The position numbers were made by a program, and so were the translations under genes. A stretch of 64,000 nt of DNA, from positions 26,557 through 90,556 of the forward strand of contig JBBRPP010000020.1 in NCBI GenBank assembly GCA_038227995.1. Reading direction: 5' to 3'. This stretch comes from WLMZ01 sp038227995 (GTDB taxonomy: Bacteria; Actinomycetota; Acidimicrobiia; Acidimicrobiales; Ilumatobacteraceae). The notes below the pieces were generated by a model, which did not search any database, was not told where the DNA came from, and saw only the letters and a list, made by a program, of their open reading frames with translations. Below are positions 1 to 7,371 of this stretch, one piece after another (the first letter of the stretch is position 1; each line of letters opens with the position of its first letter).

Positions 1-286
1 GTCCGTCGATGTGCTGGCCGAGACCGAACTGGATGCCATCGGCCTGCCACCACACGACCTTGCGGATCACGGGCTCGGTGTATTCCTCGCCGTGCACACG
101 CTGGATCCACTGGACCGCAGCACCGATTGCGATGACGAGCGACGCGGACATCGAGGCGATGCCGACTTCGCTGCCCTTCATCGGCAAACGCTTGCCGAAG
201 AAGATGATCACCGCGAACGCGACCGCGGGGATGATGGGGATGAGGAAGGCGTGGTTCAGGAACCAGCCGGCGTCAGCAGCGAGCAC
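1..286 (-). CDS. nuoL: NADH-quinone oxidoreductase subunit L, first complex I copy (5' part only)
   Basis: Proton-pumping antiporter-like membrane subunit of complex I. Only the first 95 codons are in the window; the rest lies to the left. The start is a GTG three bases after the nuoK stop, which lies in the same frame, so no earlier start is possible. The translation opens with an extracytoplasmic-type leader and a hydrophobic helix (WFLNHAFLIPIIPAVAFAVI), then a second helix. A segment around residues 70-90 (EPVIRKVVWWQADGIQFGLG) resembles the loop before the NuoL quinone-facing helices. Position after nuoK supports the call more strongly than the short sequence does. Confidence 0.8.
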   Translation of the reverse strand, partial: MLAADAGWFLNHAFLIPIIPAVAFAVIIFFGKRLPMKGSEVGIASMSASLVIAIGAAVQWIQRVHGEEYTEPVIRKVVWWQADGIQFGLGQHIDG

Positions 287-289
287 GGC

Positions 290-595
290 TCAGCCCTTCA
301 TCTCGGAGAGCTCGTCGAGCGAGATCGACCGCTTGTTGCGGTAGATCAGCAACACCAGACCGAGGCCCACACCGACTTCGGCCGCAGCGATCGCGATGAC
401 GTAGAGCGCGAACACCTGGCCATCGGCACCGCCGTTGTTGTTGTTCAGTGCGAAGGCGAGCAGGTTGAGGTTCACCGCGTTGAGGATGAGCTCGATGCTC
501 ATCAGCACCATGACCGCGTTCTTCCGGGCGATGACGCCGTACACGCCGATGCAGAACAGGATCGCGCCGAGGATGAGGAACTGGTTGATCAGCAT
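290..595 (-). CDS. nuoK: NADH-quinone oxidoreductase subunit K, first complex I copy
   Basis: Small three-helix membrane subunit (MrpC-like) that forms part of the proton path of complex I. Its 101 residues match the usual NuoK length. The family signature is clear: helix 2 contains MVLMSIELILNAVNL with the conserved membrane Glu, and helix 3 contains ALYVIAIAAAEVGVGLG with the second conserved Glu. It lies three bases downstream of nuoJ. Odd detail: the loop after helix 2 carries a run of four Asn (NNNN), absent from the second NuoK at 23248-23568. Confidence 0.95.
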   Translation of the reverse strand: MLINQFLILGAILFCIGVYGVIARKNAVMVLMSIELILNAVNLNLLAFALNNNNGGADGQVFALYVIAIAAAEVGVGLGLVLLIYRNKRSISLDELSEMKG

Positions 596-598
596 CGG

Positions 599-1120
599 CT
601 AATCCTTCCGAGCGAGGACGATGGCGCCGATGACGGCGACGAGCAGGACGAACGACAGCGCCCAGAAGGGCAGCAGGTACGGACCGAAGATCGAGTCGCT
701 GACCAAGCGCGTATCGACGCGCACGGCCTTCGACGGGCTGGGCAGTTTGTGCGTCTTGAAGTCCTTGATGAGCGCGATCGACATCGCCGCGAACATCAGC
801 AACGCGACCGGAATGCCGATCGCGGCGTGCTTGTTGTTGAGGTCGTTCTCGGCACCGATGCGGGCCCGGGTGAGCATCACACCGAAGAGGAACAGCACCA
901 TCACGGCTCCGACGTAGACGAGCACCTGGGTGACCGCCACGAACTCGGCGTAGACGAGCAGGTACTGCGCGGCCGCGCCGGCCAGCACCATCACCAACCA
1001 CAACGCCGCGTGCACGACGTTCTTGGTGGTGACGACACGGAACGCGCCGAAGATCATGATCGCGGCGATGATGCCGAACGCAATGTTCTGTGCCACCAGC
1101 GCTTGAGAGGCAAGAATCAT
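599..1120 (-). CDS. nuoJ: NADH-quinone oxidoreductase subunit J, first complex I copy
   Basis: Membrane subunit of the proximal complex I arm, 173 residues with about five hydrophobic helices. The family motif VYAEFVAVTQVLVYVGAVMV contains the pi-bulge region and the conserved Tyr and Gly residues of helix 3. The start is ATG at 1120, overlapping the nuoI stop by four bases (ATGA). An open frame continues upstream but only as a shadow of nuoI. The C-terminal part is shorter and more hydrophobic than in the second NuoJ (23565-24149), which has a long charged tail. Confidence 0.95.
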   Translation of the reverse strand: MILASQALVAQNIAFGIIAAIMIFGAFRVVTTKNVVHAALWLVMVLAGAAAQYLLVYAEFVAVTQVLVYVGAVMVLFLFGVMLTRARIGAENDLNNKHAAIGIPVALLMFAAMSIALIKDFKTHKLPSPSKAVRVDTRLVSDSIFGPYLLPFWALSFVLLVAVIGAIVLARKD

Positions 1121-1617
1121 TTCTTGCCTTTCTTGTCGGCGCCGACTTCGAGTTCGGGCGCCTCGGGGACGGTTTCCATCCACTCGCCGAGCTTGGTCTT
1201 GTCGTGCAGGAGATCGGCGATCTTGGGCTCGCTGTACTCGTACTCCGGGCTCCAGAACAGCGCGTCGAACGGGCAGACCTCGACGCAGATGCCGCAGTAC
1301 ATGCACAGCGCGTAGTCGATGTCGAAACGGTCGAGCTTGTTGACCTTGCGCGGCGCACCACCGGCGCGACGCGGCGGTGCGGTCTCCTTGTGACCCTCGA
1401 TGTAGATACACCAGTCGGGGCAGCTGCGGGCGCAGAGCATGCACGACGTGCAGTTGTCCTCGCGCAACGCGATGACCCCGCGAGCACGGATCGGCGGCGA
1501 TTCCTTCTCGTGCGGGTACTGCACCGTGTTGGCGCCCTTGGTGACTGTGGTCATCAAGGTGTTGAACGTGACTCCGAGACCCTTGATCAGACCGGGAACC
1601 TTCGGCTTGAGGCCCAT
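1117..1617 (-). CDS. nuoI: NADH-quinone oxidoreductase subunit I, first complex I copy (2x[4Fe-4S])
   Basis: Peripheral-arm iron-sulphur subunit carrying clusters N6a and N6b, which pass electrons to N2. Both ferredoxin motifs are visible in the 166-residue protein: NCTSCMLCARSCPDWC near residue 55 and LCMYCGICVEVCPFDA near residue 100. The N-terminal amphipathic segment and the RARGVIALRE strand before the first cluster are typical. The start ATG overlaps the nuoH stop by one base (TGATG) and the stop overlaps nuoJ by four. The C-terminus is a Lys-rich tail. Confidence 0.96.
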   Translation of the reverse strand: MGLKPKVPGLIKGLGVTFNTLMTTVTKGANTVQYPHEKESPPIRARGVIALREDNCTSCMLCARSCPDWCIYIEGHKETAPPRRAGGAPRKVNKLDRFDIDYALCMYCGICVEVCPFDALFWSPEYEYSEPKIADLLHDKTKLGEWMETVPEAPELEVGADKKGKK

Positions 1618-2663
1618 CAGAAAACCACCTTCAAGATTGCCGTGGCCATGATGTTGACGAGCGACACCGGGATCAGGACCTTCCACGCGAACCGCTGCAG
1701 TTGATCCTCGCGGAAACGGGGATAGCTGAAGCGCACCCACATGATGAGGAAGACGAGCAGCATCATCTTCGAGAACATGATCAGTGGGCCGACCACGTTC
1801 ATCCAGTTGGCCACACCGTCGACGCCGTGCCAGCCGAACCAGCTGAACGGCACGCCCCAACCACCGAGGAACAGCACCGAAGCGATGAGCGAGAAGACGC
1901 CGGCGGTCGCGAACTCGGCGATGAAGAAGATCAGGAAGCGGAAGCCCGAGTACTCGGTCATGTAGCCGGACACGAGTTCGGATTCGGCGATCGGCATGTC
2001 GAACGGGGTCTGCGTCAGCTCGGCCTGGACCGCGATCATGAAGACACCGAAACCCACGAACTGGGTGAGGATGTACGGGTTGCCGATGCCGTCCCAGCCG
2101 AAGATGCTGCCGGCGTTCTGCACCAGCACGATCTGCTGCAGGTTCATCGTGCCGGCCTGGATCACGACACCGACGACGGCGAGCACCATCGGCAGTTCGT
2201 AGGCGATCAACTGGCCGGCGGCGCGGAGACCACCGAGCAGCGAATACTTGTTCGCGCTGGCCCAGCCGGCGATGAGGATGCCGAGCACGCTGATGCTGCT
2301 GACCGCCAGCATGTAGAACACGCCGACGTCGAAGTTGGTGAACAGTGCGTCAGGGCCGAACGGCACCACGGCAACGAGCAGGAACGTGCTCGTGAGCACG
2401 ATCAGCGGCGCCATCTTGAAGATCCGGTGATCGGCCCGCTCGGGCATGATGTCTTCTTTTTGCAGCCACTTGCCGACTTCGGCGAAGAGCTGCATCGAGC
2501 CGTACGGCCCGGCTTCCATCGGTCCGAGACGACTCTGCATGAAGCTCATCATCTTGAACAGGAAGAGGTACACGATGGTGCCGGCCGGCAGGAGGACCGC
2601 GACGATGCCGCCGAGGACCCGGAGCAGCGAGACCGCCCAGTAGGGGAAATGAACCGCGAGCAT
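1617..2663 (-). CDS. nuoH: NADH-quinone oxidoreductase subunit H, first complex I copy
   Basis: Membrane subunit that forms the quinone-binding cavity together with NuoB and NuoD. It has 348 residues and about eight helices. Conserved segments include MSFMQSRLGPMEAGPYGSMQ near residue 40 and the acidic cytoplasmic loop AELTQTPFDMPIAESELVSG with TEYSGFRF directly after it. The TQTPFDMP variant differs from the NRPPFDLV form in the second NuoH of this window, showing that the two complexes are not recent duplicates. It overlaps nuoD by one base and nuoI by one base. Confidence 0.96.
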   Translation of the reverse strand: MLAVHFPYWAVSLLRVLGGIVAVLLPAGTIVYLFLFKMMSFMQSRLGPMEAGPYGSMQLFAEVGKWLQKEDIMPERADHRIFKMAPLIVLTSTFLLVAVVPFGPDALFTNFDVGVFYMLAVSSISVLGILIAGWASANKYSLLGGLRAAGQLIAYELPMVLAVVGVVIQAGTMNLQQIVLVQNAGSIFGWDGIGNPYILTQFVGFGVFMIAVQAELTQTPFDMPIAESELVSGYMTEYSGFRFLIFFIAEFATAGVFSLIASVLFLGGWGVPFSWFGWHGVDGVANWMNVVGPLIMFSKMMLLVFLIMWVRFSYPRFREDQLQRFAWKVLIPVSLVNIMATAILKVVF

Positions 2664-3844
2664 CAGCGATCAATGTCTCCGAGGATGAAGTACAGCGACG
2701 CCAGGATCGTGATCACGTCGGGGACGAACACGCCGCGCAGAACCCATGGCACGATCGAAATGTTGTTGAAGCTGGCCGAGCGGATCTTGACCCGGAACGG
2801 CCCCAGGTCACCCTTGCTGATGACGTAGTAGCCCATCTCGCCGAGCGGGTTCTCGGTGCTCACCCATGCTTCGCCCTCGGGCACCTTGATGATGCGCGGG
2901 ACCTTGGCCATGACCGGACCGGCGGGCAACGTGTCGAGCAGCTTGTCGACGATCTTGGTGGCCTCGCGCGTCTCCTGCAGACGAATCCAGCAGCGGGCGA
3001 AGCTGTCGCCGTCCGGGTGGGTCCAGACCTTGAAATCGATCTTGTCCCACGCCAGCGGCTGGTGCTGATCGCGGCGCAGGTCGTAGTCGACACCACTCGC
3101 GCGCAGGTTCGCGCCGGACATCCCGTACTGCACGGCGATGTCCTTCGGGATGACGCCGATGCCGCGGGTACGGGCCTGGAAGATCTCGTTGCCGAACAGC
3201 AGATCTTCCATCTCGTCGCAGAAGTTGCGGAGCTTCTTCATCACGCCGCGGGTCTCGTCGATCCAGCCCTTGGGCAGATCGTCCTTCAGCCCGCCGATGC
3301 GGTCGAAGTTCGGGTGGAAGCGGCCACCGGTGGCGCCCTCGATCAAGTTGAGGACGTACTCGCGGTCGCGGAACGCCATGAACACCGGCGTGATCGCGCC
3401 CATCTGCACACCGAGATCACCGAGGAACAGCGACACGTTGGCGATTCGGCTGAGCTCGAACAGGATCGTACGGATGTGCTGAGCGCGCGGCGGCGCTTCG
3501 ATGTTCATCAACTTCTCGGCGGCGAGGATGAACGGCACCTCGTTCGCGAAGCTGCCCAGCCAGTCGATGCGGTTGACGAGCGTCGTCACCTGCGGAAAGG
3601 TGCGGACCTCGGTGAGCTTCTCGTAGCCGCGGTGCATGTAGCCGGCCGACGGTTCGGCCCACACGACCTGCTCGCCGTCGAGGCGGCAGATGATGCGCAG
3701 CGTGCCGTGGGTTGCGGGGTGCTGAGGCCCGATGTTGAGCGTCATGCCCTCGGTCTCGAGCTCGACGTTGAGGCGAGCGTCGGCGGCCTGGCCGGCGATG
3801 TATGCGAGCTTCTGGCGATCGCCGAGCATGGTCTGCAGGCTCAT
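2663..3844 (-). CDS. nuoD: NADH-quinone oxidoreductase subunit D, first complex I copy
   Basis: 49-kDa-type subunit related to the large subunit of NiFe hydrogenases, lining the quinone site. 393 residues. The quinone-site strand NIGPQHPATHGTLR and the segment AGYMHRGYEKL carry the His and Tyr positions expected to contact the quinone headgroup. Metal-binding Cys of hydrogenases are absent, as expected for complex I. The start ATG overlaps nuoC by four bases. Downstream it overlaps nuoH directly: in a 14-subunit operon nuoE, F and G would stand here. Confidence 0.96.
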   Translation of the reverse strand: MSLQTMLGDRQKLAYIAGQAADARLNVELETEGMTLNIGPQHPATHGTLRIICRLDGEQVVWAEPSAGYMHRGYEKLTEVRTFPQVTTLVNRIDWLGSFANEVPFILAAEKLMNIEAPPRAQHIRTILFELSRIANVSLFLGDLGVQMGAITPVFMAFRDREYVLNLIEGATGGRFHPNFDRIGGLKDDLPKGWIDETRGVMKKLRNFCDEMEDLLFGNEIFQARTRGIGVIPKDIAVQYGMSGANLRASGVDYDLRRDQHQPLAWDKIDFKVWTHPDGDSFARCWIRLQETREATKIVDKLLDTLPAGPVMAKVPRIIKVPEGEAWVSTENPLGEMGYYVISKGDLGPFRVKIRSASFNNISIVPWVLRGVFVPDVITILASLYFILGDIDR

Positions 3845-4512
3845 GATTCCGCCGTTTCTGTGGTGTCGGCTTCTTCGGCCTCACCGGGGAGTGGTTCGAC
3901 GTCGACGATGCCGGGCCACGGCTTCACCATGCGCGCCAACAGCGGGAAGTCCTTGCGCATCGGGTGACCCTCGAAGCCCGACGGCAGGTACATGTTGCGC
4001 AGGTCGGGATGGCCGGCGAAGTTGAAGCCGAACATCTCGTGGGCCTCGCGCTCGTGCCAGTTGGCGCCGGCGTACACAGGGATCCAGCTCTGCACGGTCA
4101 TGTCGTCGCCGATGTCGGCACGAATGTTGACGCCGAAGTGCAGCGAGGTGCTGTTGGCCCGGGCGAACACCTGGAAGCGGGTGTCACCACCGGTGTAGCC
4201 CTGCTTGATCTCGGTGGAGCGCTCGGGCTGCGGCTCGGACGGATCGTCCTCGCCACGACCGAACGGCGACGGCAACCAGTCGATGCCGGAGAGGAAGCAG
4301 AAGTAGTCGAGACCGACGACATCGCGCAGGGCGAATCCGGCTGCCCGCCACGCATCGGTGCTGACGCGCAGCCACACGTCGTCGCCGGGCTTGACGAGGG
4401 TGTCGATGAGGTCGGTGCCGAGCGCGGCACGCATCTGGTCGACGACGCGCTCGCGCAGCGCGTCACCGGGCAGTTCGGCGATGGGGGTGTCAACGGACGA
4501 CAACGGGCTCAC
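3841..4512 (-). CDS. nuoC: NADH-quinone oxidoreductase subunit C, first complex I copy
   Basis: 30-kDa subunit of the peripheral arm, 223 residues. The signature WHEREAHEMFGFNFAGHPDLRNMYLP near residue 150 and GHPMRKDFPL after it are the standard NuoC C-terminal motif. I chose the GTG at 4512, which overlaps nuoB by 23 bases. The frame is open further upstream, but that part is a basic, low-complexity shadow of nuoB. An acidic C-terminal tail (EAEEADTTETAES) is unlike that of the second NuoC. Confidence 0.92.
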   Translation of the reverse strand: MSPLSSVDTPIAELPGDALRERVVDQMRAALGTDLIDTLVKPGDDVWLRVSTDAWRAAGFALRDVVGLDYFCFLSGIDWLPSPFGRGEDDPSEPQPERSTEIKQGYTGGDTRFQVFARANSTSLHFGVNIRADIGDDMTVQSWIPVYAGANWHEREAHEMFGFNFAGHPDLRNMYLPSGFEGHPMRKDFPLLARMVKPWPGIVDVEPLPGEAEEADTTETAES

Positions 4513-5116
4513 CCTGTCGCGCCGACGTGGCCGTTGATTCGGCCTTTGATTCGGCCTTGGACTTCTTCGCGTCAGCCTTTGCGGACTTCGCCGTCTTGGC
4601 GTCGTACGTGGCGGCGTCGAGTGACTTGTAGCCCTCACCGCGCCAGCGGGCGCCCATGTCTTCGTTCTTGATCCGCTGCTGCAGCAGAACGACACCTTCG
4701 AGCAGTGCTTCCGGACGCGGCGGGCAGCCGGGCACGTAGATGTCGACGGGGATGATCTGATCGACACCCTTGGTGACCGAATAGCTGTCCCAGTAGGGGC
4801 CACCGCAGTTGGCGCACGAACCCATGCTGATGACGTACTTCGGCTCGGGCATCTGCTCGTAGAGACGCTTGATCGCTGGCGCCATCTTGTCGGTCACCGT
4901 GCCCGAGATCACGACGAGGTCGGCCTGGCGCGGGCTGGCCGGCAGCGGGATGACACCGAGGCGCATGACGTCGTAGCGAGGTGACCCGAAGGCGGCGCCC
5001 ATCTCGATCGCGCAACAGGCAAGGCCCCACTGGTACACCCACAGGCTGTACGAACGGCCCATGTTGAAGAGTTGGGTGAGCGGCTTCGGCAGCCGCCCGC
5101 GGTCAACGAGACCCAT
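4490..5116 (-). CDS. nuoB: NADH-quinone oxidoreductase subunit B, first complex I copy
   Basis: Subunit that binds cluster N2, the last electron carrier before quinone. The N2 ligands are visible: the adjacent Cys pair in WGLACCAIEMG, the Cys in MGSCANCGGPYW and the Cys in YVPGCPPRPEAL. The core ends near residue 160. It is followed by an unusual 45-residue Ala/Lys/Ser-rich tail (AKTAKSAKADAKKSKAESKA) that the second NuoB lacks. 208 residues in total. It lies 36 bases downstream of nuoA and overlaps nuoC. Confidence 0.95.
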   Translation of the reverse strand: MGLVDRGRLPKPLTQLFNMGRSYSLWVYQWGLACCAIEMGAAFGSPRYDVMRLGVIPLPASPRQADLVVISGTVTDKMAPAIKRLYEQMPEPKYVISMGSCANCGGPYWDSYSVTKGVDQIIPVDIYVPGCPPRPEALLEGVVLLQQRIKNEDMGARWRGEGYKSLDAATYDAKTAKSAKADAKKSKAESKAESTATSARQGEPVVVR

Positions 5117-5152
5117 GTGGGAACATCGCTTTCATGGTTGACAACACACGCA

Positions 5153-5524
5153 TCAGACCCACCGCAAGACGCCCTTGCGCCATGCGTAGACGAGGCCGAG
5201 CAGGAGCACGAAGACGAAAATGCCCATCTCCGACAAGCCGAATCCGCCATACGCCTCGAGACGGGTGGCCCACGGGAAGATGAACACGGCTTCGACGTCG
5301 AACACGACGAAGAGCAGCGCGAACACGTAGTACCGGATCTGGCTCTGCGACCATCCGTGTCCGACCGGATCGACACCGCTCTCGTACGTCAGCGTCTTTT
5401 CGTAGTTCGGCTTGTTCGGCCGGATTGCGGCGGAGACGGCCAGCAGGAGCCCGGCGAGGAACAGCGCCGCGCCACCGAACCAGATGACAGTGAGGTAACT
5501 CCTGAGAAACTCGGACATTGCCAT
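5153..5524 (-). CDS. nuoA: NADH-quinone oxidoreductase subunit A, first complex I copy
   Basis: Small three-helix membrane subunit at the junction of both arms, 123 residues. The family motif YESGVDPVGHGWSQSQIRYYVFALLFVVFDVEAVFIFPWA is intact; the YESG loop here replaces the YECG form, so the switch-loop Cys is a Ser. This is the first gene of the leftward operon. Its promoter should lie in 5525-5712, shared with the divergent gene at 5713. The start ATG lies in MAMSEFLRSYL; the internal ATG at codon 3 is an equally possible start. Confidence 0.94.
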   Translation of the reverse strand: MAMSEFLRSYLTVIWFGGAALFLAGLLLAVSAAIRPNKPNYEKTLTYESGVDPVGHGWSQSQIRYYVFALLFVVFDVEAVFIFPWATRLEAYGGFGLSEMGIFVFVLLLGLVYAWRKGVLRWV

Positions 5525-5585
5525 AGAAGCTACTACGGAGTGCGAATCGGCTCACAAACTCTGGGACGCCGAAACCCCAGCTGAG

Positions 5586-5642
5586 ATCACGTGAACCAAA
5601 GTCCGGACCGCCTCATCGGTGCTCGCGGGATGCAATCACGTG
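5586..5642. promoter_or_regulatory. Two copies of ATCACGTG in a divergent intergenic region
   Basis: The 188-bp space between nuoA (leftward) and the gene at 5713 (rightward) holds two identical octamers ATCACGTG at 5586-5593 and 5635-5642, 49 bp apart. The core CACGTG is self-complementary. Their placement would suit a shared operator or a pair of activator sites, but no factor can be named and two octamers could arise by chance. A ribosome-binding site GAAAGG at 5701-5706 supports the ATG at 5713. Confidence 0.3.
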
Positions 5643-5712
5643 GAATTGATCAAGGCTCACCGCGCACATGCCGATACCACGGAGAAGGTCCGCGCCAGCT
5701 GAAAGGGCATCG

Positions 5713-6438
5713 ATGACAACGGATGCCGAACGGGCCGAACGGATCGCAGCGCTCCGTCGGCGCCAGGCGCTGCCTCGCAAGCGTCACGCTGCCGCCGGCA
5801 GCCGTGTCGCGGCCACCGGGCTCGCGGCGACAGCCGTGATCGGGCTCACCGGCGTCATCGCGCACGCCAATCGCCCAGCGCCGTCGGCGTCGGCGTCGGC
5901 GTCGGCGAGCGCAACGACCACCCAACCCGAGGTGACGATTGCAACCCCGCTGTCCACGGAGGTGGCGACGTCGATCCCGCTCGGCATCGTGAACATCCAT
6001 CACATGATGGACACGCCGGCGACACTTCCTGCGATCGCGACATCGGTGATTCCGCCGTCGACCGAACCGGTGCTGCCCGCTGTGCCCGGCTCCGACCCCG
6101 GCTCTGACCCCGGCTCGGTGCCGGCGACAACGACCCCGGTGGTGCCGGTCCCGTCCGCCATCGTGACTGCCACGACTCGCGCACCGAAGTCGTCGACCAC
6201 CCACGGATCTGGATCGGCTCCGACGACGCAGGCCGCAGCGCCGACGGCGACGACCACGGCGCCTCCCGATCCCGCCACGACGCAACCGCCGCCGAGCCCC
6301 ACACCGACCGCTGCGCCCGCGACCACACAGCCAGCGACCACACAACCGGCAACGACCCAGGCTCCCGTGACTGCACCGCCGAACACGGAACCGCCTCCGC
6401 CGCCGACTCCCCCGCACACGACCAACCCGAGCAACTGA
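5713..6438 (+). CDS. Membrane-anchored Pro/Thr-rich protein of unknown function
   Basis: Not recognised as a known family. 241 residues from the ATG at 5713, which has GAAAGG seven bases upstream; an upstream in-frame ATG at 5668 lacks such support. Layout: basic cytoplasmic head (ERIAALRRRQALPRKRH), one hydrophobic helix near residues 35-55 (GLAATAVIGLTGVIAHA), then a long extracytoplasmic tail of Ala, Thr, Pro and Ser with short repeats (SDPGSDPGS, ATTQPATTQPATTQ) ending in PPPPPTPP. The tail resembles a wall-spanning stalk. It is six bases upstream of apbE. No FMN-binding acceptor motif (D-x-[ST]-G-A-[ST]) is visible. Confidence 0.75.
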   Translation: MTTDAERAERIAALRRRQALPRKRHAAAGSRVAATGLAATAVIGLTGVIAHANRPAPSASASASASATTTQPEVTIATPLSTEVATSIPLGIVNIHHMMDTPATLPAIATSVIPPSTEPVLPAVPGSDPGSDPGSVPATTTPVVPVPSAIVTATTRAPKSSTTHGSGSAPTTQAAAPTATTTAPPDPATTQPPPSPTPTAAPATTQPATTQPATTQAPVTAPPNTEPPPPPTPPHTTNPSN

Positions 6439-6444
6439 GTCGCG

Positions 6445-7371
6445 ATGTCGATGCGTGTCGCGTCCACGGTGCAACGCAGCTTCAGGGTCATGGGTTGCGC
6501 CGCGCACGTCGAAATCACCGACGGCACCGAAGCGATGCTCGACCACGCCGAATCGCGCCTGCGCGAACTCGAATCGCTGTGGAGCCGATTCATCCTCGAC
6601 AGCGACATCTCTCGCGCCAACCGCGCCGCGGGTACGCCAGTCGACGTCGCCGCAGAAACGGTCGCTGTCGTCCGCCGCGCCATCGAGGCCTGGAAGCAGA
6701 CACACGGCGCGTTCGACATCACCGTTCTTCCGGCGCTGCTCCACCACGGCTGCACACACAGCGCAAGCGCCGGACAGCCCGCGCCCCGCGTGAGTCGTCG
6801 TGTGATCGGTGTCAGCGGCGCGATCAGCGCCGACGTGATCGCGGGAACCCTGACCGTTCCCGCCGGGGCCGCGATCGACCTCGGCGGGATCGGCAAGGGT
6901 TACGCCGCCGACATGGTGACCGAGGAGCTGCTCGGCCTCGGTGCAGTCGGAGCGCTCGTCAACATCGGTGGCGACATCGCCGTTCGCGGCGATTCACCGA
7001 CTCCGTCCGGGTCGTGGGTGCTCGGCATCGAGGATCCGCTCACGGCGTCGGGGCACACCGCGATCGTGAGCATTCGCAGCGGTGGCATCGCGACATCGGG
7101 CACGACCGTACGACGCTGGTCCACGTCGAGCGGCGAGACAGCCCATCACCTCATCGATCCGCGCACCGCGCGCCCAGCCGCAACCTGTTTGCTGACGGCG
7201 ACAGTGATCGCCAGTGACGCTGCAACGGCCGAATCGTTCGCAACGGCAGCGATGATGAAGGACGGCCGCTCCGCGATCCAACTCCTCGATCTCGTCGGCC
7301 TCGCGGGCCTGGCGGTGGCGGACGACGGCACCTTGTTCCGCACTGCCTCACTCGAAGCCTTCCTCCGATGA
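6445..7371 (+). CDS. apbE: FAD:protein FMN transferase (ApbE family)
   Basis: ApbE enzymes transfer FMN from FAD to a Ser/Thr of extracytoplasmic redox proteins, using Mg2+. The 308-residue protein has the expected motifs: the FAD-site GAFDITVLPALL near residue 95, AIDLGGIGKGYAAD near 145, LVNIGGDIAVRG near 172, and HHLIDPRTARPA near 232, followed by a late AESFATAAM helix. No signal peptide or lipobox is obvious, so it may act in the cytoplasm, as some family members do. The stop overlaps the ferric-reductase-like gene by four bases, which suggests the two work together. Confidence 0.92.
   Translation: MSMRVASTVQRSFRVMGCAAHVEITDGTEAMLDHAESRLRELESLWSRFILDSDISRANRAAGTPVDVAAETVAVVRRAIEAWKQTHGAFDITVLPALLHHGCTHSASAGQPAPRVSRRVIGVSGAISADVIAGTLTVPAGAAIDLGGIGKGYAADMVTEELLGLGAVGALVNIGGDIAVRGDSPTPSGSWVLGIEDPLTASGHTAIVSIRSGGIATSGTTVRRWSTSSGETAHHLIDPRTARPAATCLLTATVIASDAATAESFATAAMMKDGRSAIQLLDLVGLAGLAVADDGTLFRTASLEAFLR

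Noticed and set aside
11..3967. Several long plus-strand frames opposite the first nuo operon (11-1315, 1701-2828, 3017-3967)
   Set aside because: All are rich in His, Asp, Glu and Arg, typical complements of hydrophobic membrane proteins. None has a ribosome-binding site or a family motif.
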